A stretch of 64,000 bases of DNA from Bedellia somnulentella (Eukaryota; Arthropoda; Insecta; Lepidoptera; Bedelliidae), in contig OY755178.1 of assembly GCA_963576735.1 (NCBI GenBank), forward strand, positions 6,448,001-6,512,000. The letters run 5' to 3'. The position numbers were made by a program, and so were the translations under genes. Every line of letters begins with the position of its first letter. The first letter of the stretch is position 1. The notes below the pieces were generated by a model. The model did no database searches. It saw only the letters and a program-made list of their open reading frames with translations, and was not told the origin of the DNA. This document shows positions 33,540 to 44,606 of the stretch, in pieces.

Positions 33540-33845
33540 CGGATGCATGCCTGTTTGTATGTATACTTGCTTGCTTGTTTGCATGCTTAGTTGCATGTCG
33601 GGGGGGTGCTGGGGGGCAGAGCCCCGCTCCTTGAGTAGTCGGGGGGCGAAAGCCCCCTGCAGACAAAGAAAAGTTAGGTCACATTTAGTTAGGTTAGGTT
33701 AGGTTAGATTATGTGTAAAACGAGCGAGCGTAGCGCAGCGGAGCGCAGCGAAGCGAGTACCTAAATGCCTGATGCATGCCTATATGCATACTTGCTTGCT
33801 TGCAGCTTGCTTGCATGCTTGCTACATATAGGGGACGGGGGGCGG
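33540..33845. repeat. GC-rich mosaic repeat with TTAGG units
   Basis: Contains two C/G hairpin motifs (ggggggcagagcccc and ggggggcgaaagccccc), about four TTAGG units at 33688-33706, an AGCG-rich stretch (33723-33757), and ttgcttgca repeats at both ends (33563-33595 and 33790-33824). Sharply different base composition from its neighbours. Unclassified. Confidence 0.6.
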
Positions 33846-34949
33846 GGTATACTACTTACATGAAATATGCCTGCAAAATTATTCATAGCAGTAGGTATCA
33901 TTCAATACATCTGTATTTCAAATGTATGGAAAATGATTTTTTGGAATAGTGATTATTCGGAAAAGAAATATTGCGGAATTAAGGTATATCTGGTTTTTGA
34001 TTCTGTGGGAATCCGTTCTAGTGACTAATCACAATGATAGTAAAGAAAAAAAAAGTCAATCGATAATCTGGAATGTAAAAATATTGTATTTGAAATTTCG
34101 GTGAAACAATATTATGGCAATTAAAAAAAAGTCGATGAGTTTTCGGTAAAAATAAGAGGTTTAGGTTTAGGTTTCGGTAAAATAATATTCGGGTTTAAAA
34201 GTTTCTGATATACAGTATTGAACCATTTATAAATGTACTTTTGTCAATAGAGTCTTTGAATTCTTTAATTTCAACGGTGATGCATCCTTTTTAATTTACC
34301 TTTACGATTACTTTCACTATTAGAGCTGCTTTTTTGGTCACTTGTGGAAAACTGAGTTAATTGTAAAAACTAATAAAGAGCGGTTGGTGATGAGTGTGCA
34401 GCTAAACCTCCTAGCAATGGCATAGAAGCGCCAAAACTTTAATTAGCTTCCGTCAATGGCAGTTGAAAAATAAATGTGTTAGTGTTTTTCTAAAACACTT
34501 CATAGTTTTCCTTATTTTGTATAATTTATATTTGTTATATTTCAAATTTATATATGTACATGTGCCAAAAAGTTTGTTGCCCGTCACATCACCATCACCT
34601 ATCCTTTTTATATGCCGACATCACATACCAATATTCCCTCCTAATCATTTTACTTTTCTATACCAAAGATTAAAATTGCAGTGTTTTTTTCACTTCCATT
34701 CTATTCTTGCTATGTCGAGTGAAATATAACTTTGTATTTGGCAGCAAAATTGTTATGGCAAGCGCTGCTCGTATACTAACAGAGCAAAAACATTACCAAC
34801 TTTATTTATGATACCTATTTTTAGAACCTGTAGCTGTAAATTAGTTACACAAATTTAATTTTGTTATTGATATGTTTAACAGAGATATTTTGATTGTAAT
34901 GCATCTATTTTTTCGTAAAAACCTTTCCTTTTTGCAAAACGCATGTTTT
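33846..34949. other. No recognised feature
   Basis: AT-rich; nothing recognised. Confidence 0.4.
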
Positions 34950-35639
34950 AATGAGAGGTTTTCCTTTTTTTCTTTTTTTCTTCTTCCCTGTTCTCAGGAT
35001 AGATGGCGCCAGACTTGCTATGTTACTGGTAGGAACGGAACGTCACACCGTTTTTCACACTTAGATGTAATGATATCGTAAAACGGAACGTACATAAAAA
35101 AGTTCTGATTTGAAAGTCTAAATAAATATCAGTTTAAGCCAAGATAGCTTTGAAGTAAGTAAATAAAGACGGTATTTATATTTAACATTCTTTTTGTTGT
35201 TTTTACTCGCCAAAAAGTTACTCTATGGTGATGTGACACTTGTTTTTAAAGTTGACATTGGCGAAATTAACGTGGCAACACGATTGAGGCCACGAAGAAA
35301 AATTTTTTAGTAAGTAACGTACTTTGACTATAAACACTATAGACAAAGTCATAATGCAACGGGAGAGTACCTCTTTTAGATAGCAATATTTTTCCCTGTA
35401 ATGCTGCGATCACTAGAAAACAATTACACCAAAATACTATAATCACCATTCTAAAAGCTACTTTTTAATTTAAAATTGATTACGTCAATTTATTGTTTAA
35501 TTAAAGGTTTACTGTTTACTATATTATTTCCTGCAATCATATAATTATACATACTTGCTCCTAGTATTATACAATCGTTTTTGTTTAATTTTACCATTTA
35601 TACTGATGTTTAATACACCGTGAAATCTAAAGCATTGTA

Positions 35640-35930
35640 CTAACTATCAGCGGTGCTAGTACGATAAGTAATGAAACACGTCGGGGCGCACGAGAAAGAC
35701 GTTTTTGTCGATGCAGCCGTAGAGAAGATCCGTTTCTCGACCGTCGCTAGCACAGCATGTAAAAAAAGCGTATGTTCAAGGGCGTGTGACGTCACTGAGC
35801 GAATGGTTTCGTGTTTTCTCGACGAGGGTAACGACAACTCCCTTCTTTTGCTAGCACAGTGTTACATTACGCGAAGACATATGTCGACGCTGCGACGACA
35901 TAGTCATGATATTTCTCGTGGTGAGGTTGG
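35640..35930. other. GC-richer block with a CRE palindrome
   Basis: TGACGTCA at 35787-35794 in a block open on both strands, with no recognised product. Confidence 0.3.
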
Positions 35931-36051
35931 GGTCACGACAACAAAATATAATTACGTAATTTTGTTATTAAGATACAAAAGTTAAATTTTTCATACAATT
36001 TTGAATGAGTATTACATATTTAAGTTTAAAACTGTAAACTTAGTAAATTTT

Positions 36052-36500
36052 GATCGCGAAACATTGGTTTAAAGTAGCACTACCACGCCTTTTTGTTATT
36101 GTATTTATTTATATTTATTTCACTCTAGATTTGTGAGTTTTAGTTTAAAATTCTTAACTGTTTTATTATTTAAGGTGCAGTGTATGTTTTAAATACCACT
36201 ACCTTATCTCTTTTCACGTCAATGATTATGGAATATATTTTTAAATAAAGTTTCAAAATGATTTGTTATTTTTAGTTTGAAACTGTACTAAATTACATAG
36301 TTTTAGTTTTTTTTTGCTGTTACGCTGTGCATCGGTTTAAAAAAGCACCACCCATCTTTCGTGTCATTATTTTGTTTATCAATATTTTTTCTGAAGTTTG
36401 ACTTGGGAAACATGAAATTTAGTTCAAGTCTGTTGGCACAAGCCAATCACAATGAAACTGTTGCGTCGGTTTTAAAAAGCGCTACCCCATTTCGTTTTGC
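36052..36500 (+). repeat. Four degenerate copies of a family-A-head-like motif
   Basis: Motif like 'cggtttaaaatagcactacccc' recurs near 36065, 36185, 36332 and 36467, 120-150 bp apart. The last copy (gtcggttttaaaaagcgc, taccccatttc) is closest to the SINE head. Confidence 0.45.
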
Positions 36501-36599
36501 CAAGTTCGAGATGTTAATACAACTTTCTTACATAATTATTATCGACCAATTTTCGATTCACATTTAATCATTAAATTGTCGCTTGTAAACTTTACCGTC

Positions 36600-37938
36600 T
36601 TTTATTTTGCCGCAATTTTCTAACTCTATTAAAATATGCAGGCACAGCTATTTTACCACAGCATCAGCATTATGCTGGGCAACAAAATTGCCCCAAGGTT
36701 GCAATCTATATATTGCTTTAGCAATACACTTGATGGCAATATGTTCATATATATGATAACAGGAAATAGGTATTTGGAATAAAAAACAAGGATTCAAAAA
36801 GAAGACATTTATTTATATTATATATATTTATTGTTGAACACATGTAAGGCCACTTTTGTAAAATCGACACAAAGCAATATATCAAAATTATTCAACAGCA
36901 ACACATAGTTATAGTGTAGTAGTCTATTAAATGACAATACAAAGCAATGTTTAAAACAAACTACCAAATTAATCTATATTATAGCAGTGCATGCAACTAT
37001 ATAAATGTATTTTAACCCCAACCGCACAGCTATACAAATAATTGAGGTAGCATTTTAACTTACACAGCAATAATACAAAACTTTATTAAAAACTCACACA
37101 TAATAAGAGTTGCATTTAAAGGACTATTGTATCATGCTTGTCTTATTTGATACACTTACTTACAATATGTTACCAATACTGACTAACTAAAATGTTTTTA
37201 ATTCATCAAGACATACTCATTTCAGTTACACACAGTATAGTAGTTCACTATTTAACTAAAACTAAATTAACAAAACAATTTTGCAACTGCAACACTTATA
37301 TACTATTCAGAAGCTTCTCGGTCTTATTAGAGGACATTCAAAGTAAGATGGGTATATATATATATATATATGATACTCCTTTTCCGCAATGTTCTGAAAA
37401 TAAAGAAAATATGCATTAGTTACTTCGGTGATTCTAAGTATAATCTAGTCATAACACCTCCATTCATAACCTTACGATGGGGTACAGAGATCATGTGTAC
37501 TGCTCAACATGGTCACCTAACGTTCTTATTTAGGTGTCTATGCCTAGATGAAGCTTTACTTGTACATACATGACAGAACATAATTAAATGAACTGAGAAG
37601 TTTTGGCTAGATATTATATACCCTGTTTTATACAAAATAATGTGATTTATAGCCATGAGTATAGGTATGGTGTGGCATAGGTAAGTATAAGTGTTATGTC
37701 TATTCCAAAGTAAGATTGAGGAGTAATATTTAATTTTTGGTTTAACTACTTATTTCATATCATCGTCAATACATACATAGGATCGCGTCAAAAGTTCTCA
37801 CTGGGGAAGGCAGATACTATCAATCATTACTTTTAGATTCATATAGCATTCTCTATAGGATTTAGATTGCGAATTGTTTCTTTTTTATTTCTTGTACGCT
37901 ATACTTACGACTGGTAAAAAGTGAAATGAAAACTTACG
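36600..37938. other. AT-rich interior, no supported gene
   Basis: Includes an (AT)n run at 37351-37370 and a short SINE-A-like tail (tttatagccatgagtatagg) at 37647-37668. Nothing else recognised. Confidence 0.35.
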
Positions 37939-38113
37939 ATTTTATTAAGTCTCATCCGATCAATATCGGTTTGCCGGATTCTTTGATCTCCGGATGGGCC
38001 TCAAGTTACGAGGGTCCACAACTCCACATCGTCTATACACTTGTCCATTGGAGGGATGAAGCCAAATAGTGGCTAAATCGGGGATGGTGTTTTGAGTTTC
38101 GAATACACTGGTC
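37939..38113 (-). other. Possible minus-strand exon
   Basis: Acceptor-like TTTAACTTTACAG precedes a 51-codon frame (TSVFETQNTIPDLATIWLHP...) that ends TGA at 37962-37960. A perfect donor GTAAGT follows at 37938-37933. Only this frame is open. The product is not recognised. It could be the end of a coding exon with a 3'-UTR intron, or chance. Confidence 0.3.
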
Positions 38114-38985
38114 TGTAAAGTTAAAAAAATGCACATTAAACTTATACAACACATTTATAATCACTCGCATATTCATAAAGAAACTTATATACTTACTATA
38201 TCAACAAATAGTACTCCATCCTTGAAATCCGTTTATTTATATTTAAAATTAAAACCGATAGAAACATAACAAAACAACACGAAACGACCATCTTGTTTTA
38301 TGTGGCAAATAACCCATAGAATGACAACTTCTCTCTGCCAACGTCAACAAAATCTTGAAAATTTCTACCTGTTGAAATTTCGTTTACTCAAAGCTGTATA
38401 AATGGTATATTATCCATAATGTGTTATGAAACGAGAAAAATATAAGAGTGTATTTAATATACCTACATAAACCTCTAAAATGGGTAAAATAATTAGCCGT
38501 AAGCAAAGTGGTAGAAAGACACCAACTAATTTTGAATGAACTCAAATACACACTAAAATAAAAAGTAAAAAACCTAATTGACCGACGGAAAGTGAACGAA
38601 TAAACGTCTTCTCGGCCATGAAAGATTTGTCGTCCTCTCTCGACATACAAGACAGTGCTAACAAAAGTGGGAGGAGTCCGAGAATTTCGGAAGCCACGAC
38701 AGACGAGATATCTCGACTGTTATTACTTGCTATACTAGCGCCGGGATGAATCTTCCCATGATTACGAATAAATTTTTGTACGGGACTAACTTTGTTACTG
38801 GACAAAAAAAAACAGCTGTTCCATAAGTGCAAGTTATGTAAATATCATACGGGTCATCATGGGTATAGTGGGGTCTATGTTTGTATTTTGAAAAATAAAA
38901 GACAGCACTATTTTGTACATGAGTTTTATTGCATTATTTACTATTGACCTTTAAACAAAATCAGTTTCGTGTGAAAATTTCGAAT

Positions 38986-39745
38986 TCATTCGTCTATTTC
39001 AGTCACATTTTTCAAAAGATGATGTATTCGTACATCTAAGTATTTTAAAGCTATAGCCTTTATTAACAGCACAAGGTGGTTTTCGAACGGATTTTGCTCT
39101 TTGATGTGGTCGTTTAATGTCGGAAATATTCTTTTACCTAAATTCTTTTTCATAACAACTGCGACCATTTGAGCCAAAGCTTAGTCTTTGGACAAAAACG
39201 AGGTGCCTTTCAATTTTATAGTATGCCTCAAAACTTTGGTTGATTTCCAATTGCATCTTCCAGTGGCCGCAATCCATTTTTCTCGTAGATTCGGGTCTTT
39301 AGGAAAACTGTAATGAATACGAAGAAATTAAATAAATATAACAAATTTATTACCTACTAATTCCGTAGATAACAATTGGAAATCATTCAGCGTCGCTATA
39401 GCGCGACGAAATTCATAATATACTCACTCATTAACATCAGTTTACTAATTTGAAAATTTTACCCTAACGACAGGGTAGGATGAAAACGTGAATTATGGCA
39501 ACACTGAGATACTGCATATTTTTAGGTTATACTATTAAAAATTGCTCAAAATAACTTAAGTAAAATGCTAGTAATCTAGTTCAACGTAATTAACATTTGA
39601 ATCACTTATTTTCTGATCGCGCAATGTATTTATTATGCATTTATGTGTAGAAAAACATTAAAAAACTCACTCACTTGTGGAAAGTCAATCCTTCGATGTG
39701 TTTTTCGCTGTGGCTTCCGCAGCCAAGCACGCTATACCCAACCAT
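38986..39745 (-). pseudogene. THAP-domain / P-like transposase fusion, broken
   Basis: Exon 1: 39745-39675 (MVGYSVLGCGSHSEKH, donor GTGAGT). Exon 2: 39307-38986 (acceptor cattacag). Spliced, it gives a THAP start (FHNFPKDPNLREKWI), then joins in frame to a segment resembling the C-terminus of THAP transposases (NPFENHLVLLIKAIALKYL). THAP domains bind DNA through a C2CH zinc site. Residue 4 is Tyr where the first Cys ligand is expected, the second C..H half is missing, and TAA at 39183-39181 interrupts the frame. The catalytic core is absent. A minus-strand AATAAA lies at 38930-38925. Splice sites are intact, so it was recently a gene. It sits inside the candidate element 34950-40110. Confidence 0.6.
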
Positions 39746-40128
39746 ACCTCACTAAATAATAACTTAACTAATGGAGTCTCTTTTGTCACAATAACAATAT
39801 ACAAATGAATAAAATCTTTCTCAAAATCAAAAGAAAACCAAAATCGCTCAAAAGTCGACGCTTTGTTTGTCACAATTTAAAAGTGTGACATCAACAAAAC
39901 GGGTTACGCGATAGAGATGACAATAAAGATTTGTGTCTCTTTTTAACATATAAGAACTTAAATAAGGGCTTCTCTTTTTAAAATGGATGACGTAACATCG
40001 CTCTGTCTATAGTGTTCATAGTCAAAGGTAACGTAGTTACATCAACGCCATCTACAGAGCTCTAGGAAACTATGTTGTTTTTCTATTTCTCAAAAAGAAA
40101 ACCTCTCATTATAGTTATATCCAATTTT

Positions 40129-40445
40129 ATATTTTATTGTGCTGTGTAGTGTCGGCTTAGAATAGCACTACCCCACATTTTCCGTTGGGTGTACGTAAGA
40201 GGCGACTAACGGTATTGGGGTTTTTTAAAGGATTTTTGGGCGATGCGGTTGGAGACCCATCACCAACAAACTTTGTTTTACCATCTATCCCCACGCGACT
40301 TCCAAAAGTGGCTGAGAAATTTCTAATTGTTCAGGTTCGATTCCCGCCTTTGTCGAAATTTTTCTTTCCTTTATTTATTAGTAATAATCCCCACATGAGG
40401 TTTTCATGAACAAAATCATTCAAATTATAGTAAATTTATATGTAT
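40129..40445 (+). mobile_element. Chimeric SINE: family A head + family T tail, 15-bp TSD
   Basis: A perfect duplication gttatatccaatttt (40114-40128 and 40446-40460) bounds the whole composite. 40141-40330 is family A, lost after 'gagaaatttctaattg'. From about 40331 the sequence is family T, beginning at its B box (ggttcgattcccgc) and running through its 3' tail. Twelve extra bases precede the A head. Confidence 0.85.
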
Positions 40446-40774
40446 GTTATATCCAATTTTGAAGATCGCAAATCCTTACTTTTCGTGAAAACAAAACCAA
40501 TAAGTATGGAGCCAAATTCACTGTAAACTTAAATTGTATTACTATAGTTTATATAATATAATCCTAACTTATTTTATTGAAAACTAATACAAAATTTTAT
40601 ACACATATATGTAAGATTGCTTTACGTTTAATGCAAAAGAAAAATCTTTCATTAGGACCGAGTACCCCACTCGACAGGATGTTTTTTCGAATACTACTAT
40701 TCCAATATCTGTTATTTTGTGTACAGTGATTTTAAAAACAACCGTGATAACTTATTGGGTAAAATATCCGCCTA

Positions 40775-41060
40775 TCATGCAGACAGGCATGGATTCAAAA
40801 ACGGGACAGGCCTACACCAGTTCGTCTTTTCGAAATTCATATGTTAATTTAATAATTAATTTATCATGTTTGTTAACGATGACGGAAAGACAGTGAGGAA
40901 ACCCAGCGACGATAGGCCTGCCCAACGCCCTGTCCCTATCACGTACACCACGTGGGTACTCTGTGCGCCAGGTGACAATGCCACGTGATTTTCAGAAGAA
41001 ATAATACCTTTGCCACCTCTTTGGGGATATCCGGCGTTAATGTTTAAAATTTTATTTAAT
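40775..41060 (+). repeat. SINE family B, 5'-truncated and diverged
   Basis: 'cgggacaggcctacaccag' to 'ggatatccggcgttaatg'; the head is mostly lost. Confidence 0.75.
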
Positions 41061-41163
41061 ATACCTAGTGTAACTTGAGGTATCAAGACGAAACAAAGAA
41101 TACTTTAAATTAAAAATATTTCAAACCGTTCAGACTGTAGCACGAAACATATTAATATACATG

Positions 41164-41354
41164 TGTTTAAGCAAGGAATAAATACAAACTAAGTCTTGCC
41201 TTTAAACACAAATTTACTTTAAATATTTGAATTACAAAATGTACAATATAATATGTTAAGTTGGCGGTGGTTGGTTGCGTAGTGAAGCTTGTCCCCGCGC
41301 CGCCGCCGCCGCCGCACCTGCGGCTTGCCGTATCATGTGGATCAGGCGTTAACA
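41164..41354 (-). repeat. BEL LTR 1 (3' LTR)
   Basis: 191 bp, TG...CA ends, with a short GCC-repeat run (41296-41315). Identical by eye to the other two. A short purine stretch (cccggagga on the minus strand, 41355-41363) adjoins it as a polypurine tract. Confidence 0.9.
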
Positions 41355-41384
41355 TCCTCCGGGACGTTGAAAGCTTTACAGCTT

Positions 41385-44300
41385 TCAAGAATATAGTGGA
41401 CCCCGTGGCGGACCACTCTGCTCCTGGTCGTCTTCTTCAGTAGGTCCCTGAGTCGGCAGAAGGCACATCTTATTGACGGCCCTCCGAAGAATACCCTTTG
41501 CTGTGGTTACCTCAGCCACTCTGGTAACGCCGTCTGTGCCAGGAAAGAGACGGATCACGCGTCCCATTCGCCAATGGAGAGGCGGCAGGTTATCGTCGTT
41601 GAGTAAAACCAAGTCCCCCAGCGCAAGCTGGCGCTGTGGAGACTGCCACTTCGTGCGCTGCTGCAGCTCGGCTATATATTCTCGACGCCAGCGGTCCCAG
41701 AAGTGCTGGCGGATCTTCTCTATAAGCTGATATCTGTTGGGGCTGGTAACAGTGACAGGAGCTGTTGGTATAGACGTGAGCGGTCTCCCGATCAGAAAGT
41801 GGCCTGGGGTCAGAGGAGAAGGATCGGTACAGTTGGTCGAGAGAGGAGACAGTGGGCGTGAGTTTAGGATAGCTTCAATTTGTGTAAACAATGTCGCTAA
41901 CTCCTCAAATGTCAAAGAAGCATTTCCAGCTACACGCTTTAAATGAAATTTGGCTGAGCGTATTCCAGCCTCAAAAATTCCTCCAAATGTTGGGGAATAT
42001 ACAGGGGAAAACATAAATCTAATTCCTTCATAACTAGCGAAATCATAGACAGACTGACGGCAGGATCTCAGTAGCCTACCTAATTCATTGTGAGCACCAA
42101 CAAAATTCCTACCGTTGTCGCAATATATTTCAATTGGTTTACCCCTTCTTGATATAAACCTACGTAAACATAGAATAAAAGCTTGGGTACTCAGATCACT
42201 GACGAGTTCCAAATGAACGGCTTTGGTAGTGAGGCAAACGAATAAGCAAAGATAACATTTTGTTATTCTATTACCTCGGCCTTTACGACTACTGATCATA
42301 AACGGTCCAGCAAAGTCCATCCCGCACGAGTAGAAAGGGAAAACACCGTTAGTACGCGCCTCTGGCAGGTGCCCCATGATTGGCTGCATAGTGACAGCAC
42401 GCATTCTCGCGCACGTGACACAGCGCCGCGCCACGCGCCGCGCTAAACTCCTACCCCCAACCGGCCAATATCTATCGCGCACGGATGACAGTAATAACTG
42501 TGGACCTGCATGGAATAAACGAATATGCTCATGGTTCATAATAAGATACATGAAATGATGCTTAGCATCTAATAAAATGGGATATTTCTTGTCGAAATCA
42601 AAACTCGAATTATTTAATCGACCACCAACTCGAACAATTTTATCAGTGTCAATAAACGGTGTCAACTGTATTAATTTATTATTTTTTGGTAAACATTTCC
42701 CTTGTTCAAGTAGCTTAATTTCTTCGGGAAACGATTCTGTTTGGCTAAACCTAACTAAAATTTTTAACGAATTATCCAACTCCGTAATATTAAGCGGACC
42801 TGACAATCTTTGCCTTAATTTTGTAATATTATTTATAAACCGCAAGACGAACGCAAAACTCCTTAACAATTTATTAAATGTGGAGTACCTATCGAAATCG
42901 ATGAGTGACTGTAAATGCGCTCGCTCGGACGCCACAAACAGAGCGTTCACCTTAATATCGGGTAAACTCTCGGTGGGGTATGAATGCCGCGGCCACTCAG
43001 ACTCCTCCGTCTTTAGGAAGGAAGGACCCTCAAACCACAAAGAAGATGACGCTAGAACCTGAGGGTCGACCCCCCGCGAGGCAAGGTCAGCTGGGTTCAT
43101 ACTCGTAGGAACATGCCTGAATTGAAAATCACGTGTTAGTTCGTTAATTTCGTTAACCCTATTACATACAAACATTTTTAATTGTTTTACATCAGTCTTT
43201 AACCAACCGAGAACAACAGTAGAATCGGTCCAAATTATTTTTTGTTGAACGTTAAAACGTACCGCTTTGAGAACCTTATCACATAAACGCGCGCCTAGTA
43301 GATTACCTAACAATTCTGCTCGTGGGATAGTAGTCGGCTTTAAAGGCATAACGCGAGCCTTTCCACAAAATAGGTTCACCGTAACGTCATTGTTTTTATT
43401 GACTGAACGTAAATACACGCAAGCAGCATAGGCATCCTTTGACGCATCGACAAAACAATGTAAATCTATTGAAATTGGGTCATGGCAAAGAACATTTCTA
43501 TTAATAGTTATATTTGAGATTAAGTGCAAATTATTAATAAAATTGTACCATGTACTTACAAGTTTTTGAGGTATGGGTTCTTCCCAACTCAATTTTGCAA
43601 CCCATAATTGTTGTAAAAATATTTTGGCCTTGATAATACATGCACATATTAAACCGAGAGGGTCAAAAATTTTACAAGTTGTCGTAATGACAGACCTTTT
43701 TGTGGGCACTGGAGATGATTCGATGTTGGCTGTAAATTTAATTTTATCAGACTTCGGTAATTCTAACAAACTGTTCTTATGTTCTTCCCACTTTCTACTC
43801 GTATTGGAATCTAACTTTGCTGAGGTAATAAATATTAAAAGAACATCCCATTGTTCGGTAGGAAGTCCCAAAGACTGTAGAGATCTTAAATTTTTAGATA
43901 TGTGATCAATTAAGAAACGTAATGCCTTAAAAGATTCTTTGCTCATAGATTCAATACTTAATAATGACTTGAGATGATTATTTATAAGGATATTTTTGTT
44001 ATTGTATCTCTCGCATAGTAGTTGCCACGCATTGTTGTAATTGTTTGCAGTAAACTCGAGTGATCTAATTACCACAGATGCACTACCCTCCAAACTAGAC
44101 CTTAGATAATGAAATTTATTTATTAATGGTATGGATTCATTTTGATTTATAAGAGAATCAAATGTGTCACGGAATTCGAGCCACTTTAAATAATTCCCAT
44201 CAAATTTTGCTAAATCAATAGTGGGTAGTTTAATCGAGTTAAAAGAATGTGAACATGAACCAGCCACACTTTCATTAAGATTTGACTCTTTGTGAGAGGA

Positions 44301-44606
44301 AAACTTTTCAATTAAGTCTTGCGCAATGGAAAGAAGAGAATAGAATTGAGTTTCTATAGTATCTCTCTCAGTTAACTGTTCGTCCACGTTCGGCGACAGT
44401 ATCTCTATTTCTGTCTGTAAGTTGTTAAAATCAGAGAGTAATTCTTGAAATTTTACCATTCTCATTGATAGATCCTTAATTTGAATTGAAGTTATTTTAT
44501 CCGCCACTTGAATTAAAACATTTAAATGATCTTTAAACTTAGTTAATCTACCTTTTATAATACTACGTTTCTTTAATAAATCTTTAAGCATGTCTTTTCC
44601 TTCCAT
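41385..44606 (-). CDS. BEL/Pao gag-RNase H-integrase fusion, unit 1
   Basis: ATG at 44606-44604 (MEGKDMLKDLL) gives 1,073 residues. Residues 1-290 are a DUF1759-type gag (IDLAKFDGNYLKWLEFRDTF, AWQLLCERY) without its zinc knuckle. Around 290-300 the sequence jumps to the region that normally follows reverse transcriptase (KRSVITTTCKIFDPLGLI). RNase H follows (FVDASKDAYAACVYL, RAELLGNLLG, WTDSTVVLGWL). The integrase has HxxxxH...CVTC zinc ligands and an intact DDE set (GMDFAGPF, YCDNGRNF, FEAGIRSAKFHLKR). A DUF5641-like C-terminus follows (LALGDLVLLNDDNLPPLHW). A typical BEL polyprotein is about 1,700 residues or more; protease and the YxDD reverse transcriptase are missing, yet the frame is kept. 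Confidence 0.9.
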   Translation of the reverse strand: MEGKDMLKDLLKKRSIIKGRLTKFKDHLNVLIQVADKITSIQIKDLSMRMVKFQELLSDFNNLQTEIEILSPNVDEQLTERDTIETQFYSLLSIAQDLIEKFSSHKESNLNESVAGSCSHSFNSIKLPTIDLAKFDGNYLKWLEFRDTFDSLINQNESIPLINKFHYLRSSLEGSASVVIRSLEFTANNYNNAWQLLCERYNNKNILINNHLKSLLSIESMSKESFKALRFLIDHISKNLRSLQSLGLPTEQWDVLLIFITSAKLDSNTSRKWEEHKNSLLELPKSDKIKFTANIESSPVPTKRSVITTTCKIFDPLGLICACIIKAKIFLQQLWVAKLSWEEPIPQKLVSTWYNFINNLHLISNITINRNVLCHDPISIDLHCFVDASKDAYAACVYLRSVNKNNDVTVNLFCGKARVMPLKPTTIPRAELLGNLLGARLCDKVLKAVRFNVQQKIIWTDSTVVLGWLKTDVKQLKMFVCNRVNEINELTRDFQFRHVPTSMNPADLASRGVDPQVLASSSLWFEGPSFLKTEESEWPRHSYPTESLPDIKVNALFVASERAHLQSLIDFDRYSTFNKLLRSFAFVLRFINNITKLRQRLSGPLNITELDNSLKILVRFSQTESFPEEIKLLEQGKCLPKNNKLIQLTPFIDTDKIVRVGGRLNNSSFDFDKKYPILLDAKHHFMYLIMNHEHIRLFHAGPQLLLSSVRDRYWPVGGRSLARRVARRCVTCARMRAVTMQPIMGHLPEARTNGVFPFYSCGMDFAGPFMISSRKGRGNRITKCYLCLFVCLTTKAVHLELVSDLSTQAFILCLRRFISRRGKPIEIYCDNGRNFVGAHNELGRLLRSCRQSVYDFASYEGIRFMFSPVYSPTFGGIFEAGIRSAKFHLKRVAGNASLTFEELATLFTQIEAILNSRPLSPLSTNCTDPSPLTPGHFLIGRPLTSIPTAPVTVTSPNRYQLIEKIRQHFWDRWRREYIAELQQRTKWQSPQRQLALGDLVLLNDDNLPPLHWRMGRVIRLFPGTDGVTRVAEVTTAKGILRRAVNKMCLLPTQGPTEEDDQEQSGPPRGPLYS

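Larger units (their letters stand above)
34950..40110 (-). mobile_element. Candidate degraded THAP/P-like DNA transposon
   Basis: The ends share an inverted 14-bp sequence (aatgagaggttttc at 34950-34963; inverse at 40097-40110). Both also share tagatggcg 50-58 bp in from each end, and an inverted ~33-bp subterminal block (35313-35347 versus 40003-40040). A broken THAP-transposase gene lies inside on the minus strand. No clear 8-bp target duplication is seen. The boundaries are inferred. Confidence 0.45.

Noticed and set aside
33688..33706. TTAGG repeats as a telomere
   Set aside because: Only about four units, internal and embedded in a GC-rich repeat; too short to call a telomeric tract.
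35671..35985. 104-residue plus-strand ORF in a GC-richer block
   Set aside because: The block is also open on the minus strand; probably a composition effect.
37795..37835. Possible RTE tail (actggggaaggcagatac)
   Set aside because: Too short and diverged to separate from chance.
38618..38749. Plus-strand 43-residue ORF (MKDLSSSLDIQDS...)
   Set aside because: Begins with ATG and looks compositionally protein-like, but there is no homologue I recognise, no splice context, and overlapping minus-strand open frames.
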